Assembly: GCA_905183005.1 (NCBI GenBank)
Contig: CAJJDO010000148.1
Location: 110,418-174,417 of the forward strand
DNA length: 64,000 bases
Reading direction: 5' to 3'
Source: Paramecium pentaurelia
Taxonomy: Eukaryota; Ciliophora; Oligohymenophorea; Peniculida; Parameciidae
The notes under the pieces are model-generated. The model saw only the letters and a program-made list of their open reading frames with translations, did not search any database and was not told the DNA's origin. Made by a program: the position numbers and the translations under genes. Shown in pieces: positions 1 to 12,500 of this stretch. The number at the start of each line of letters is the position of its first letter. Position 1 is the first letter of the stretch.

Positions 1-460
1 AAATAACAATGATTTCTATTATATTCATATATTTTATATATTTGATACAAAAAGATGAAATAATATTTAGATCTATTATAATCTATATTTGTGATAATTC
101 ACTTCTTTTGAGATATCTCGTAGTGACTACTATTTTAATTTAAATTAATAAATATCATATGCAATATTGATTAACTAACATAGAAAAGATGATAATCAAA
201 ATAAGGCTGAATTTATATTAATTAATTGTAAAGTCAAAGAATTATAAAAAAGTAATGGATTTTAGATATAAATTTTCATTAGTGATGATTCATTAAAAAT
301 TATGACTCATAATAATTAAGATTTTATAATTATTTTCAGATAAACTATAATAATAATTTAATAGGTAAAATAAGGAATAAAAACATGCTTTATTAAAATT
401 ATAGATTTATAAGGATCAATACCAGTTTCTATTGTAGCATGTTTTTTCAATGAGTAATGA
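1..460 (+). CDS. 3' end of a gene, possible START lipid-binding domain (partial)
   Basis: With TAA/TAG read as Gln, the frame ending at the TGA of 458-460 is open back to a TGA at 92-94. Another TGA lies at 56-58, so the 5' exon structure is unresolved and the gene probably begins outside the window. The last 20 or so residues, containing KIIDLQGSIPVSIV, resemble the C-terminal strand and helix of START domains, which commonly carry an Asp-x-x-Gly-Ser/Trp-Ile-Pro motif. START domains bind sterols or phospholipids. The match is short, so the family call is tentative; an unrelated gene tail or a chance frame is possible. Confidence 0.35.
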
Positions 461-543
461 TAATTTTTAAAGTGTATATTAAATAAAAGAAATTAAAAGT
501 AATAAATTAATAAAAATATATAAAATATTCATAAACAAAATAG

Positions 544-2652
544 AAATTTATAATTCTTATTTATTATTTGAAATGAATAGAATGTATTGATATAATATCA
601 TCATTTCAGTAGACCTTTCTTATTAATTAAGACACGTATTTTACCTTATGGTAATGTTTAACATGATCTAATAAGAACTGAACTTGGATTTGTGATTGAA
701 AAGTATTAACCATCAATTTAGAAATATGTTCTTAATAGTTCATTTTATTTAAAATTTAATTTGAGTGGGCCTCCACTTTGACTCAATCTTGTAGCTTATC
801 CAGGTATAAGTCTTTCTGAGCCTAATCCTAATATCGAGTTGAATGAGAGAATTTCCAATAATCCATCAGAAATAGAAGGAATATTTGAATATGATTTAAC
901 TTAATTTTATTAAGCATTGAGCCATATATTTTTCAATCCTCCAGCATAAGAATTAATATTCAAACATAATAAATTGACTGGATTTCCAGGAACTACAATT
1001 TAATCTTTAGATTTTTATAATAATCCACTTTCCAAATAATCATCTTCATTTAAATTATGAATATTTTCAATAGATTAATTAACTTTTGGAGTTCTCAAAA
1101 ACATTTTCTTAAATCCTTCCCAACAATAAACACATTTATTACAACATTAATTGGATGTTCTATTTTTATCAAATCCAAATCCAATACGTGCATCTACTCC
1201 AATACTAAAATAATTAATCATCTATTTATAATATCTTTAATCTTTTAATTACAATTTACTTTCACCTACTCCATTTTCATTTCTCTTGATTTCACTAATA
1301 AATCCACCCTTTATTATATAAAAATATTTAAATACTTATTATAGTTTAATATCCACATCCCAAACATCAAAATATGACTCCACTCCCTCAATCCATTCCT
1401 CAACAAAACCTTTCAAAACAATGTTATCCATCCCAATTACGTCATTAGGTACTGAAGTGCCCCATCCTAACGTATTTGCGAAATCATTTCCAGTTCCAAA
1501 AGGAAATGGAATTATAATGCAACTATGAATATTCACTTGATGTTATAATAATAATTCCACTATCCACATTATTGATCCATCCCCTCCAGCCATCACCNAA
1601 ATTTATAATTCTTATTTATTATTTGAAATGAATAGAATGTATTGATATAATATCATCATTTCAGTAGACCTTTCTTATTAATTAAGACACGTATTTTACC
1701 TTATGGTAATGTTTAACATGATCTAATAAGAACTGAACTTGGATTTGTGATTGAAAAGTATTAACCATCAATTTAGAAATATGTTCTTAATAGTTCATTT
1801 TATTTAAAATTTAATTTGAGTGGGCCTCCACTTTGACTCAATCTTGTAGCTTATCCAGGTATAAGTCTTTCTGAGCCTAATCCTAATATCGAGTTGAATG
1901 AGAGAATTTCCAATAATCCATCAGAAATAGAAGGAATATTTGAATATGATTTAACTTAATTTTATTAAGCATTGAGCCATATATTTTTCAATCCTCCAGC
2001 ATAAGAATTAATATTCAAACATAATAAATTGACTGGATTTCCAGGAACTACAATTTAATCTTTAGATTTTTATAATAATCCACTTTCCAAATAATCATCT
2101 TCATTTAAATTATGAATATTTTCAATAGATTAATTAACTTTTGGAGTTCTCAAAAACATTTTCTTAAATCCTTCCCAACAATAAACACATTTATTACAAC
2201 ATTAATTGGATGTTCTATTTTTATCAAATCCAAATCCAATACGTGCATCTACTCCAATACTAAAATAATTAATCATCTATTTATAATATCTTTAATCTTT
2301 TAATTACAATTTACTTTCACCTACTCCATTTTCATTTCTCTTGATTTCACTAATAAATCCACCCTTTATTATATAAAAATATTTAAATACTTATTATAGT
2401 TTAATATCCACATCCCAAACATCAAAATATGACTCCACTCCCTCAATCCATTCCTCAACAAAACCTTTCAAAACAATGTTATCCATCCCAATTACGTCAT
2501 TAGGTACTGAAGTGCCCCATCCTAACGTATTTGCGAAATCATTTCCAGTTCCAAAAGGAAATGGAATTATAATGCAACTATGAATATTCACTTGATGTTA
2601 TAATAATAATTCCACTATCCACATTATTGATCCATCCCCTCCAGCCATCACC
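544..2652. repeat. Exact 1,054-bp direct duplication separated by one N
   Basis: Positions 544-1597 and 1599-2652 read the same, with an offset of 1,055 bases, and are joined by the only ambiguous base seen in the window (N at 1598). The left copy stops abruptly at the N, inside a coding exon, and the right copy begins in the 3' flank of the same gene. This is what appears when two contigs with an unrecognised overlap are joined by a gap symbol. A genuine recent tandem duplication is the less likely alternative. Confidence 0.9.
601..1597 (-). pseudogene. Truncated duplicate of the diacylglycerol kinase gene
   Basis: This is the left copy of the duplication. It carries the 3' three quarters of the kinase at 1656-2876, from the glycine-rich GGDG region to the TGA at 601-603. 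It has no first exon, intron or start codon because the copy ends at the N of 1598. No differences from the intact copy were noticed. It should be treated as a probable assembly duplicate rather than an evolved pseudogene. Confidence 0.75.
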
Positions 2653-2876
2653 ACATGAATATTTTCTAATCTTTATTTCATTATCTGCTATAATCCTACT
2701 TCTCTTGAGATACTATCACAAATATTGTAAAATTTCACTCGACAATGACTTTCCTTAATGTAGAAACTTAGTTCTTTTTACTATCATATATTTGAATTTA
2801 CATCAAGTTACAAGAATTGTTAACCTCTATTTCCACCACTACCTGAATTATAAAAAAGATAATAAGTGTATTCCAT
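1656..2876 (-). CDS. Diacylglycerol kinase
   Basis: Predicted protein of 399 residues after removing one 21-nt intron near the 5' end. It should phosphorylate diacylglycerol to phosphatidic acid using ATP, a step in lipid signalling. The catalytic domain starts almost at residue 1 and shows the glycine-rich GGDG (about residues 72-75) and the family signature PFGTGNDFANTLGWG (about 98-112). An accessory lipid-kinase domain follows, including GVDARIGFGFD. No C1, EF-hand or PH domains precede the catalytic core, so this is a minimal form. The start at 2874-2876 gives MEYTYYLFYNSGSGGNRG, the usual opening of the fold. The 3' part is duplicated at 601-1597. Confidence 0.85.
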
Positions 2877-2991
2877 AATTAAATATATTTATATTCATAA
2901 ATGTCTTCTAAGCAAACTATATTTATTGTTATTTACTTAAATTATATTTTAACTAATTAAAATTTCAATTACAAAAAAACATTCATATTTT

Positions 2992-3691
2992 ATGAGCTAC
3001 AATCAATAATCACAAATTAGATCATTCTAAATAAAGAAATCAACAACCTTAAATTTAAATTATAGATTCCATTAAAGAAATATAGTAACATAATTAAAGA
3101 ATTAAATGTAAGAACAATATTTGAAATAATCATAAGAATAGTTGAATTAAAAATTGTAAATGCTATCATAAGATTTAACTATTAAGAAACAGTAGTTCAA
3201 TAAATCTGAATAACAATTCATAATATAATGAGATCATTCAGATGAATAATTGAATATCTTTAAATAATAATCTTAAATTGAGAGTAGATTAACTTTTGTA
3301 TGATTGCAGAAAATTTGAATGCACTAAATAATTATTTTAATAATTAGAAAATAAACAAATTCATTTAGATATAATCATGAACAAAGAAATTTAGTAACCA
3401 TAAACAGTTAAAGAGATCTAAATTTTAGTTTAGACAAATAAAAACTATGATTTCAAAAATTGTTACTTTAAAATATTAACTAATGACTTATTTAAGGATA
3501 GTATCATTTATATATAAGAGGTTGACAAAGAAGATACGAATATATTGGAAATTTCATTTATAGATGATAAAAATGGAAGAATTTTGGAATTAGAGATGAA
3601 TGTTGGGATGAATAATCAAAGAATATTGTAATTTCTAAATTGTAAAATGAATACTTAGATATTATTCCTATTGCTTTTTAGTTATTTTTGA
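2992..3691 (+). CDS. Disrupted coiled-coil-like gene, no family recognised
   Basis: Two coding-looking frames do not join with a normal intron. The first, from an ATG at 2992, is rich in Gln, Lys and Leu like a coiled coil (for example QSQEQLNQKLQMLSQD) and meets a TGA at 3229-3231. The second, in another frame, runs about 140 codons to the TGA at 3689-3691 and includes KDSIIYIQEVDKEDTNILEI. Joining them requires removing a stretch of length one more than a multiple of three. It may be a pseudogene, contain a sequence error, or retain a short internal eliminated sequence. No function can be assigned. Confidence 0.35.
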
Positions 3692-4535
3692 TTAATTAAT
3701 TTGTAATTTTAATAAACCGAATTGCTTGTTTCGAGCTTATTTTTTTATTGTTTTAATGTTTCATTTTTTACTAAGGATAAAATTGATAACATCCACATAT
3801 AGTAAAAATAATTATTAAAAATAATCTAATAACAAGTTAAAATTATGTATCCTTTCTATTTAATTCAAAATTATCTTTTAATTCAAGTTTTTATAGAATT
3901 TCTAATTCAGGCGTGTATAATTAATGAGAATCCAAAAATTTTTATCATAAAATAAACCATTATTGTAACTTGATAAATATAATTGAGATTTAAAATTACA
4001 TCAGATAAATTAAGTATTAATATTCTGAACATCATTTAAATGTAGTTTCATAAAATTGTGTAGGTATTTAATTATTCAACTGTGTGTTCCTTCTTATGTA
4101 GATAAATTATCATAATGATCAGGTTATACTTTTTTACATTTTCGCTTAGTTTAATTTCAATTTTTTTAAATATTCTATTTACTAATTTTTTTTATTTTTT
4201 CTATTAATAACATGATTGAGATATTTAGTTTTAAAATATTTTTATTAAAACCTATTCTATCATATACTTAAAATATGGTATCCTACAATAAAAAGAAGAG
4301 ACAATTTCAGCATCATCTTTTTTATATAATAATTTTTGTTTGAAAAAAGTTTAAACTTATTAATTAATTCATATAAATAGATTCAAATGATTTGATCATA
4401 TGCATAATTAGGAGATCTAAAATAAAAATAAGAAATATGATAATTTCTATTGACTATTTCAGTTAACATTTATCATCAAAAATATAGTTTTTTATAATAT
4501 TCCTGCATTTATTTTGACATACTATTTTAAATATT
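3692..4535. other. Intergenic region, about 840 bp
   Basis: Very AT-rich sequence with frequent TGA in all frames. No protein family, RNA gene or clear repeat was seen. It is longer than most gaps in the window and presumably holds the promoter of the chromodomain gene at its right end. Confidence 0.5.
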
Positions 4536-6298
4536 ATGAGTGATTGTCATGAGAAGGAGTTTAATAGTGATGATAGCAGTATATATTGTATTTCAATCCT
4601 TAGACATTTATGATGTAGAATTTGTGTATGGTAAAAAAATGTTCAAGAAAAAGACTTTTTATGCTGTTAAATGGCTGGGCTGGACAATATAGTAAATGTC
4701 ATGGGAACCTATTTCTAATTTTACACTTATTTCAAGTTATCTAGTAAGGTAACTAGAATTTATTTATCATATTAAGACGCTTAGAAACAAAGCTTTGTTA
4801 TGCTTTGTATTACAAAAAGATTGCTTCTATTTCAAGTGGCATAAGAGTCCACATCAAAGGAAAATTTAGTTAAGTCTAATAGGTTGATACTAAGCCAAAA
4901 CAAAAAACAATTATTTCTGAAAAATAAATTGTATCTCTCTCTACCTCACATCCATATCCATGTAATAAAGCATAGAAGATTATTAAATAAATGAAATAAA
5001 ATCTTTTGATCTCAAATAATAATAAGATCTATTAAAAAATCTAAAAGAAAGAAAACAAATCAAAAAAGCATTTTAGAAAAATTCTAAATTAATAAGATGA
5101 AAATGAAATAATATCTATAACAAGTCTATCTCCTATCCAATACAAAATACCATATCAAAGCAAGAAAAGAAGGAGATAAAATAAAAACAAAATAAGTGAT
5201 TTAGAATTAGAAAAAGATATTCAACTATTAAAATAAAATGAATAATAAACAAAAAAATCTAAATAAAATGTAATTCAAATTTAATAGATTTAAATTTAAA
5301 AGGATAATTTAAAAAATAACAGAGATAAGAAAGAAATATAATAATAATAATCAAATAGTAATAATCTAAATTTTTGTGAATGTTAAATTATTCTTAATGA
5401 TTGTGATAATTCAGAATCAGTATAGCATTCTTCAAAAGATATTAAAATTAATAAGAATCAAGAAAATTCTATAATATAATAATAAAGGAGCAGTAAATTT
5501 GCTCTTAAAAATTAAACACATTTAGAGTTTTCCAATACATACAATTTATCTAGTTTTAATGTTTAAGAAACACTAAGTCAACCTTAAGATGAATCTTTTG
5601 AAATAGATTTACTATTAACAGAGAATAATGAATAGTAATAAAAACCTTAAAAATTGAATGATAAAGAAAAATCTAAAGATATCCATTAGTAAAATCTTGT
5701 TTCACTATCAACTTATTAACCAAAAAATTAATTTTTAAAAGTAAGGGTTGTAAAATCTGTTCTTAATTCAAAAATAACTGAAAATATAACTTAAGAGAAT
5801 TCTGATATCAATTTTAAGATTTAGAAATAATTCATATCTGAAATAATGGAAGAAGAACAAAAAAGAAAAACTGAATTAAGGGAAAAATTTCCATTAAAAT
5901 AATTTTTATATAAAGAACCAAAAGTTTAACCTATTGTTAAAACTAGTTAATAATTATAATAGGAGATATAAAAATTATAATTGGAGAAACTTGCATTAAA
6001 TAGGACTAGCAGATGTAGTATTCTCGTAATACCAAAGTTCAAAGATGCTGAAATTTAATATATTGAAAATAACTGTTTGAATAATGATATAATTTAATAT
6101 GATATGGATTTTCATGAAGTTAGATTTAGGAAAATTATAGTCGAGGATATAGAATCTCATAATTTTTTAATTGGAAAACTCCTTTTTAGATGTATGTATG
6201 ATAATGGGATGGAATATTATGTAGAATATGACATATTGAAAAGATACTGTCCAACATTATTATTAGATTACATGATAGTAAATTCAATATTAATATGA
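4536..6298 (+). CDS. HP1-like protein: chromodomain, long linker, chromo shadow-like domain
   Basis: Predicted 569 residues after removing introns of 25 and 28 nt. An N-terminal chromodomain (about residues 14-65) includes YDVEFVYGKKMFKKKTFYAV and WLGWTIQQMSWEPISNF, the aromatic-cage and W-P-x-x-N pattern that binds methylated histone H3 tails. The middle is a long, charged, Gln/Lys-rich linker with no known fold. The last 60 residues (for example LLFRCMYDNGMEYYVEYDIL followed by KRYCPTLLLDYM) resemble a chromo shadow domain, the dimerisation module of heterochromatin protein 1. Ciliates use such proteins in heterochromatin and in developmental DNA elimination (known for the family; its role here is inferred). 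Its 3' end overlaps the opposite-strand gene by 15 bp. Confidence 0.75.
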
Positions 6299-7332
6299 TT
6301 TATGAATTCTTTCAATATAATTTCTAATTGCGTTGATTAAAATTGCAATCAAACTGAACTAATTTACTTTCATATCCGCTAATTTATTTACAATGGTTCC
6401 TTACATACTATTATAATATAAAAATATAATAATAGTAAGGGATAAATAGATCATTACACTTAAGTATTTTCCACCTTCAACTTAAAGCTTTTCCTATTCC
6501 TTTGTTACATGTTCATATAGTCTTTTAACTCTATTCACTTTCTTTTGAATGATTGCATTACCAATATATAGTATCACGAAAAGAATATGCAATTAACAAA
6601 TTATTAATGCATAGATTGATACTTGGATTTGATAATAATTACAAATAAATGAAAGTAAATCGAAAGGTGGTAAATTAAGAAAGATAGCATAGAATTCATA
6701 AAACACGCTTAAAAAGAAATATATTGTGACTGTTTTGATGTATAACTTCTTAGATAGATTTGCAAATTTCTTCCATTTTTATGCTCTTACTTCTGATTTT
6801 CTCAACATCATATTGCTTTTCATTATTAATCCCTCACTTTCTAAATCAGTATAATAATCATCATTCTATTCTATATGTTATTTGATTCCAACAACAAGAA
6901 TAGTAGAACCTTAGTAAATTTATAGAAGTCCATGCACAGAAATGAAACAATATTATAAATCCTCATATGATTAATTTGTAAAGTAAAAAAGAGTCAAAAC
7001 AATTGCTGGTAATATTAACTTTCTTCTATAATACCTAAAGAATATTAAAAATATTACCATAAAGAAGATTGTTGGCTTTTTTAGGTTGAAAGTCCAAATC
7101 TCTTTCTAATTTATTCTTATTCTTCTAAATAATTAAATCTATTTAATCTTAAATGAAGAGTCTCTATTACAAACTGTTACCAAGCTGCTTATGCTAATAA
7201 AATTGAAATTAAGAATTCTTGACTCAATTTTAAACATACTGACACAACTACTAAAAATAATAAGATAGTGTGCACAGCTATAGCAACTTTTGTGACTATA
7301 CCTATTTATTTGTTTCTTAACTATCTCTACAT
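6284..7332 (-). CDS. Multi-pass membrane protein, unknown function
   Basis: Predicted 341 residues after one 23-nt intron. Several hydrophobic stretches are visible: one near the N-terminus (AVHTILLFLVVVSVC), one in the middle (LILPAIVLTLFYF), a cluster around residues 210-280 (including VSIYALIICQLHILFVILYI) and one near residue 310 (MIYLSLTIIIFLYY), with charged loops between. No family motif was recognised. The start at 7330-7332 gives MQRQLRNKQIG just before the first membrane segment. The stop at 6284-6286 lies inside the last codons of the HP1-like gene, so the two genes are convergent and overlap. Confidence 0.65.
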
Positions 7333-7566
7333 AATAAATAATGATGAGCCAATTAAGAATAATTTCATTAATTATAAAATTAAAGTTAAATACAATATAA
7401 TGAATTTAATATTATGTATGAGAAATCTTTTATTATTAAAAATTGTCTATAATATAAACATGATTTTAAATATTTCATTTGTAAATAATTATTATGTATT
7501 GAAATATACAAGTGAAAAATGATAACAATCATAATAATATAAAATTAATTTTACTATAATAATATA

Positions 7567-8978
7567 TCATGGTTATTTACAAAGCTTCTTTTAAATTAAA
7601 TCATTGAATTACAGTGGGTCTATCATTAGGTTATTAGGTAGTAGGAATGGTGTATTCTTATTATTAAGTAATAACTCAAGAGAAATTTATGGTAAGAACT
7701 TGTATTGGTTCAGAAGTTACTATTATTATTATTGTTATTATAACTATTAGACTTAGATGTCTGGTTTAGTAGTTAAATAGTTGTCTTTGACTTTTATTTC
7801 ATCCTAAAATTTATTTTAGATATAATACTTTATTGAGATTGATAAGGAGTGATGTAAATTATTGAGGAGTCATTTAAGCTGTCATTTCATCTATTTAATC
7901 ATCTAATTATTGTTAACAGATTCTAAGATCTTTGGATTTGCATTTCATTTATTTAATTAAACTAAAATTATATAATCCATTATACTATGAAAAAGAGCGC
8001 TTATGTTCTAGAATTCTCCTCACAATATGGGTTATCGTGTGTTACATTTTTTCTTCGCTACATCCAGTAATTTCTTTGAATTGTTTAACATATTCATGCA
8101 ACTCTTCATCTTCAAGTAGTTGAACTGAATTAATCTTTTAAAAATTATACAATTTTTTGGGAGACAATTACTTCCAAATAGCAGAGTTCCATAATTACCA
8201 TCCATTAATATTCTGGCTACATTTTAAAAGCAATATCTAATATATTGCTTTCTTTTTGAACCTGTGGCACTAAATTTTAATTTGTAAGAGTCTGTGAGCA
8301 ATGCTTATATCTCTTATCCTTCTGTAGTCTCTGGATCTTTGCTTTGTAATTAATCAAATATTTGTGCTTGTTCTATGATCATTCCTTTAAAACATGCATT
8401 ATGTTCAATTATATTGTGAATATGCTTGAATGTTATCTCTGTTTATTATCGAAGTCCCTCTATTTATCCATTCAAATCCTCAACTTTCTTCTCCAATAAA
8501 CCAATATATAATTTCTTTCTTTATCTCGAATTTCTTGCACTTTCCCTATTTTTTTGCATCTTTAAGTCTTCATTCTCAAACTATTTAGATGAGTTCGAAG
8601 AAACATTATCTTTTACTCTTTTTGAAGAGAGCAATTTTTCTTTATCGTCTTCCATATTTACATTGAGAAGAGAACTTATTTTCTTTATATATGCATTTTT
8701 CACATTTCCTTTTATATTTTGTAAACACAACACATCATCTTTTAAAGAAGCCTATGAATCATTCTTAATCATTTATCTATCCTCTTATTTTATTTCAGCT
8801 GAACTTCTTACTCGCTTTACTTGGTTCTCAAGATTGGAGATTACTCCATAAGGTAGAAAAGGCATAAAATTCTATTACTATACTGGTTTCTTCTGAATAT
8901 AATATTAATAAATACCTCCTCAATATCAAGCATATAATGTTCTGGATATTCACAATCAACCTTATTATTAGAATTCAT
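7567..8978 (-). CDS. bZIP transcription factor
   Basis: Predicted 428 residues; five introns of 23, 25, 28, 24 and 25 nt restore one frame. Residues about 135-147 read NRESARNSRQRKK, the basic DNA-contacting region with the N-x-x-x-A-R signature (Ser where the fifth position is often Ala or Cys). Leucine-bearing heptads follow in LLEKKVEDLNGQIEGL. The C-terminal part is a Gln-rich region with a run of Gln encoded largely by TAA and TAG. bZIP factors bind DNA as dimers and act in the nucleus; the target genes are unknown. The start at 8976-8978 gives MNSNNKVDCEYPEHYMLDIE before the first intron. Confidence 0.8.
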
Positions 8979-9567
8979 AATTATTTATAATACCCATTTA
9001 TTACATAATGACGTCTAAGAATTAAAATATTCAATCATAATCAACCATAAAATTAATAGATAATATATACTACGGAATATGATTCAAAGACGTATTAATT
9101 ATTTTAAATAATCAATAAAAATTGAAGAAATAACTTATTTTTTTTTAAACTTATAGATTCACTTAATAATCAAATAATATTTAATGAAATAATTTTTTTT
9201 AAGTTTCCTATTCCAAATATTTCTATTCTTAAAAGAATGTTCTATAATAAACTAAAATAATCAATTAATTTTTGATTTTATATATTTGCAACTAGATTAT
9301 CATCTATCTTGATGAAAATTTGGGTAATTGCAAAATATAATGATTAATATTAAAGTTTATGATATGAATATTCTTACACATTCATAATTAGATGTAGCCA
9401 ATTTTAAAGATAACAATAGTTCTTAAATATTTATTAGTCACAACTTAGAAAATGAGTTTATCAAATGAAAATGGGATAAACTTTATATAAATTTCTCAAT
9501 TCCTTTAAATATTAATATTGAGTTAAAAAATAATTTATAATATAATAATTTGAATTCAAATTTATAT
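8979..9567. other. Intergenic region with an in-frame leader ORF
   Basis: This gap lies between two divergent genes. An ATG at 9340 opens 42 codons that end in a TGA at 9466. The same frame then stays open to the ATG of the TOG gene at 9568. Because only TGA stops translation, such a run is expected by chance, so it is not called as a gene. No other feature was seen. Confidence 0.4.
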
Positions 9568-12500
9568 ATGAACAACTCACCTATAAGAAATCAGTCTTAT
9601 TACTAAGATAAAATTAGATACCAGAGATCACCTTATTCAGATAAAGAAAATATAATGAGTGAAGTAAATTAGAGTCAATAGACACTTTAAAGAGAGGGCA
9701 TAGAAATATTGAATGATGTTGCAGAGATATCAAAAATTGATGAGTCGGTTTTAGATAGCAATCTTACATTGTTTGAAAAGATTACTCATCATAAATGGTA
9801 GATTAGAAGATTGGTCTTAATGAATTTAACAGAAGAATATTAAAAAAACTAAACTGTTTATGAATTTTAATCTGCATGGCTTAAAAATATTATAAATGAT
9901 AGCAATTAATTTGCTATGACAGAAGGCCTTAAATTTATTTAAGTGTTTGTTAAAAGTTAACAAATGAATTATCACATTTTACCATATTTTATTGGTGATC
10001 TTATTGAAAGAGGTTCATTTGTTAAATCTTAAATCTAAGATCTAGTAATTGAAATATTATTACAATGTTGTAAAACAACATAAGATACTGGATTTATTTT
10101 AACAGAAATTCAAAAAAAGATAGAAGCTAAACATCCTAAAATAATGACTTTATGTTTGACTTTTATTGAAAAGTTATTAGAACTATCCCCTAATCATTTT
10201 ATAAAGTATATTTTTATTATTAATTAATTTTAGAGATTAAATAAGAGATTTCATTGAATTATGTGTGTCATTAGTTCAACATACTAATAAAGTAATAAGA
10301 TAAAAGTCAATAAATATATTTTGCAAACTCTTTTAAATGATTTCAGAAAGTTTTGAATAAGTTAAGAAGACTTATTTAGACAAAAGATTAAGATAAATTT
10401 AAATTAAAGAATTAGAATAATTATGTAGCAAAATTACAAAAAGAACATAGAAAATAGAAATTTAATCAATATAACCAATTATTTAAATTATTGATTTACA
10501 TACATTATTACCAGATAAATTCTTTGAAATGCCTTATTATAAACACAATGAAAAAAAGAACATAACTGAATAATTTGCTAAGAATTTAGAAAAATATGAT
10601 GGAGATATTGATAATTCTAAAGATTATGGTAGTATTTATGCAATTATTATAACATTACTTGAAGAAAGCAATTATTTAATATACAGTTAAGGTATGAGAT
10701 GTATTAAAGGTTTGGTAAGATTATTGAGAAGAGGTATTCCTTAACCAGTTGCTAAACATTTCTTTATTTTAATATTGGATAAATTAAAAGGTTCTTTATC
10801 TAAACCTTTATAATCAGCTGTATTTAATCTTTTGGAAGACATTTTAATTTATGAAAATATTTCATGTGATTAATTCATGGAACTTATGATTAATTAATTA
10901 GAATCATCAAAAAATATTGGATTAAAAATAGCATGTGCAAGATGGTTTAAAGATGGTTGGTTAGCCTTAGCATTAGCTGTATAAACAGGTTCTTATGAAT
11001 CTTCTGATTCTGAGGTACTTAAGAAATTTGCTTAATCTAATAGTGAGAAAATATAGAAATCTCTTCTAGTCCTTTATAAAAAAGTATAAGGTATTTTGAA
11101 AAAAGAAAATAATTTAAATTATAAGAAAGTTTTATTAGATTTAATTAATTCAATGTAATGTGATGAATAAAATCTTTTAGTTACTGTAATTGAATCATAA
11201 ATTGCTATTGTTAATCCTCAATTTGATTTTCAAGAATCAAGAATAACAGAGAAATAATCTAGAAAATAATAAATTAATTCTGTAAAAAGTAGATATTAAA
11301 CTGATGAAGATTTATGTGAATTTGCTTAAATTGGAGAAGAAATGTAGAATTTTAATTAAGGTAACAGAAATAGATAAAGTATAGAATTACCTACTTCTTA
11401 ATTAAATAGAGAATAAATAGAATTTATGAATAAATTTAGTAATGATCTCATATAATTAAGAAAATTATCATAAAATAATTAAGATTAATAAATTTAAAAT
11501 AAAATAGAAGAAATTTTACATTCATTTAAAAATCATTATTCAGATAAAAATATTACAAGTAATGATTTTTTATAATAAATGACTAATAATATAATAATGG
11601 AATTACTTCATTTCTGTAAAAAAGTTTAAGTTTAAAAAAAAACAATTGCTGATAAATTGTATGATTTTATTATTTCATTATTGATAAAAATGAATAAAAT
11701 TTAAGTTACATTAGATTAAGAAATGCTTTATTAAGAATATAAAATATGTTTGATCTAATTAAATCAATTAGACATATAAAAACTATTGCCACTTTTAGAA
11801 AGCTTATATATTTGTAATTCATTAGAAAGTATGATTAAAATTGGATATAGGATAACTAATAAATATTTATAAAAATAAACAAACAGTAATATAAAAATAT
11901 TCTAAGCATTTATTAATTGGATTACATAAAAAATTAATGCTGCAACTTAATAATAATTAGATCCTTCATTTATAAGAACTTCTTACAAAACTTTCGAAAC
12001 TACATTTAAAATGTTTCCATAAACTTAATTAGATGTAAGATTATTATTAAATTCTTTAAAAAGTCGCATAATAAATTAATAGGTGGAATAATTGGATTAA
12101 TATTAAGATTTATTAAATTAATCATAAAGAAAGTCTAAATCTAAATCTTTTGGTTCATAATCTAGATTTTCTCCATATGAAACACCAAACAAAACATAAA
12201 GTAAATTGGAGTTTTCTGATTCTGAAGAAAAAGAAAATTTGGAATCTTTATAATAAATTGAACAATAAGTTTCCACACATTTTACATTATAAGGATTGGA
12301 GAAATTTATCCATTATTTGAATCGTCATCGAGCATATCAACTTTGTAATTAATCATAACACACAGTATTTTTAAGTCCAAATTCTAATTCACCTGGTAAA
12401 CATTGGAGAAGAGGAATTGGTAGAGATAACATGATTATAAGTTCTCCTAATAGATTATAATATGAAAGTTCTAAATTTGAAGATTTCACAAAGATTTTAG

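Noticed and set aside
1339..1536. Short minus-strand ORF beginning inside the kinase (and its copy at 2394-2591)
   Set aside because: It is only the part of the diacylglycerol kinase lying between TAA/TAG codons that are not stops here; the full gene is annotated instead.
9340..9567. In-frame ORF upstream of the TOG gene, separated from it by one TGA, as possible readthrough
   Set aside because: With TGA as the only stop, open runs of 40-80 codons are expected by chance, and the segment has no recognisable motif.
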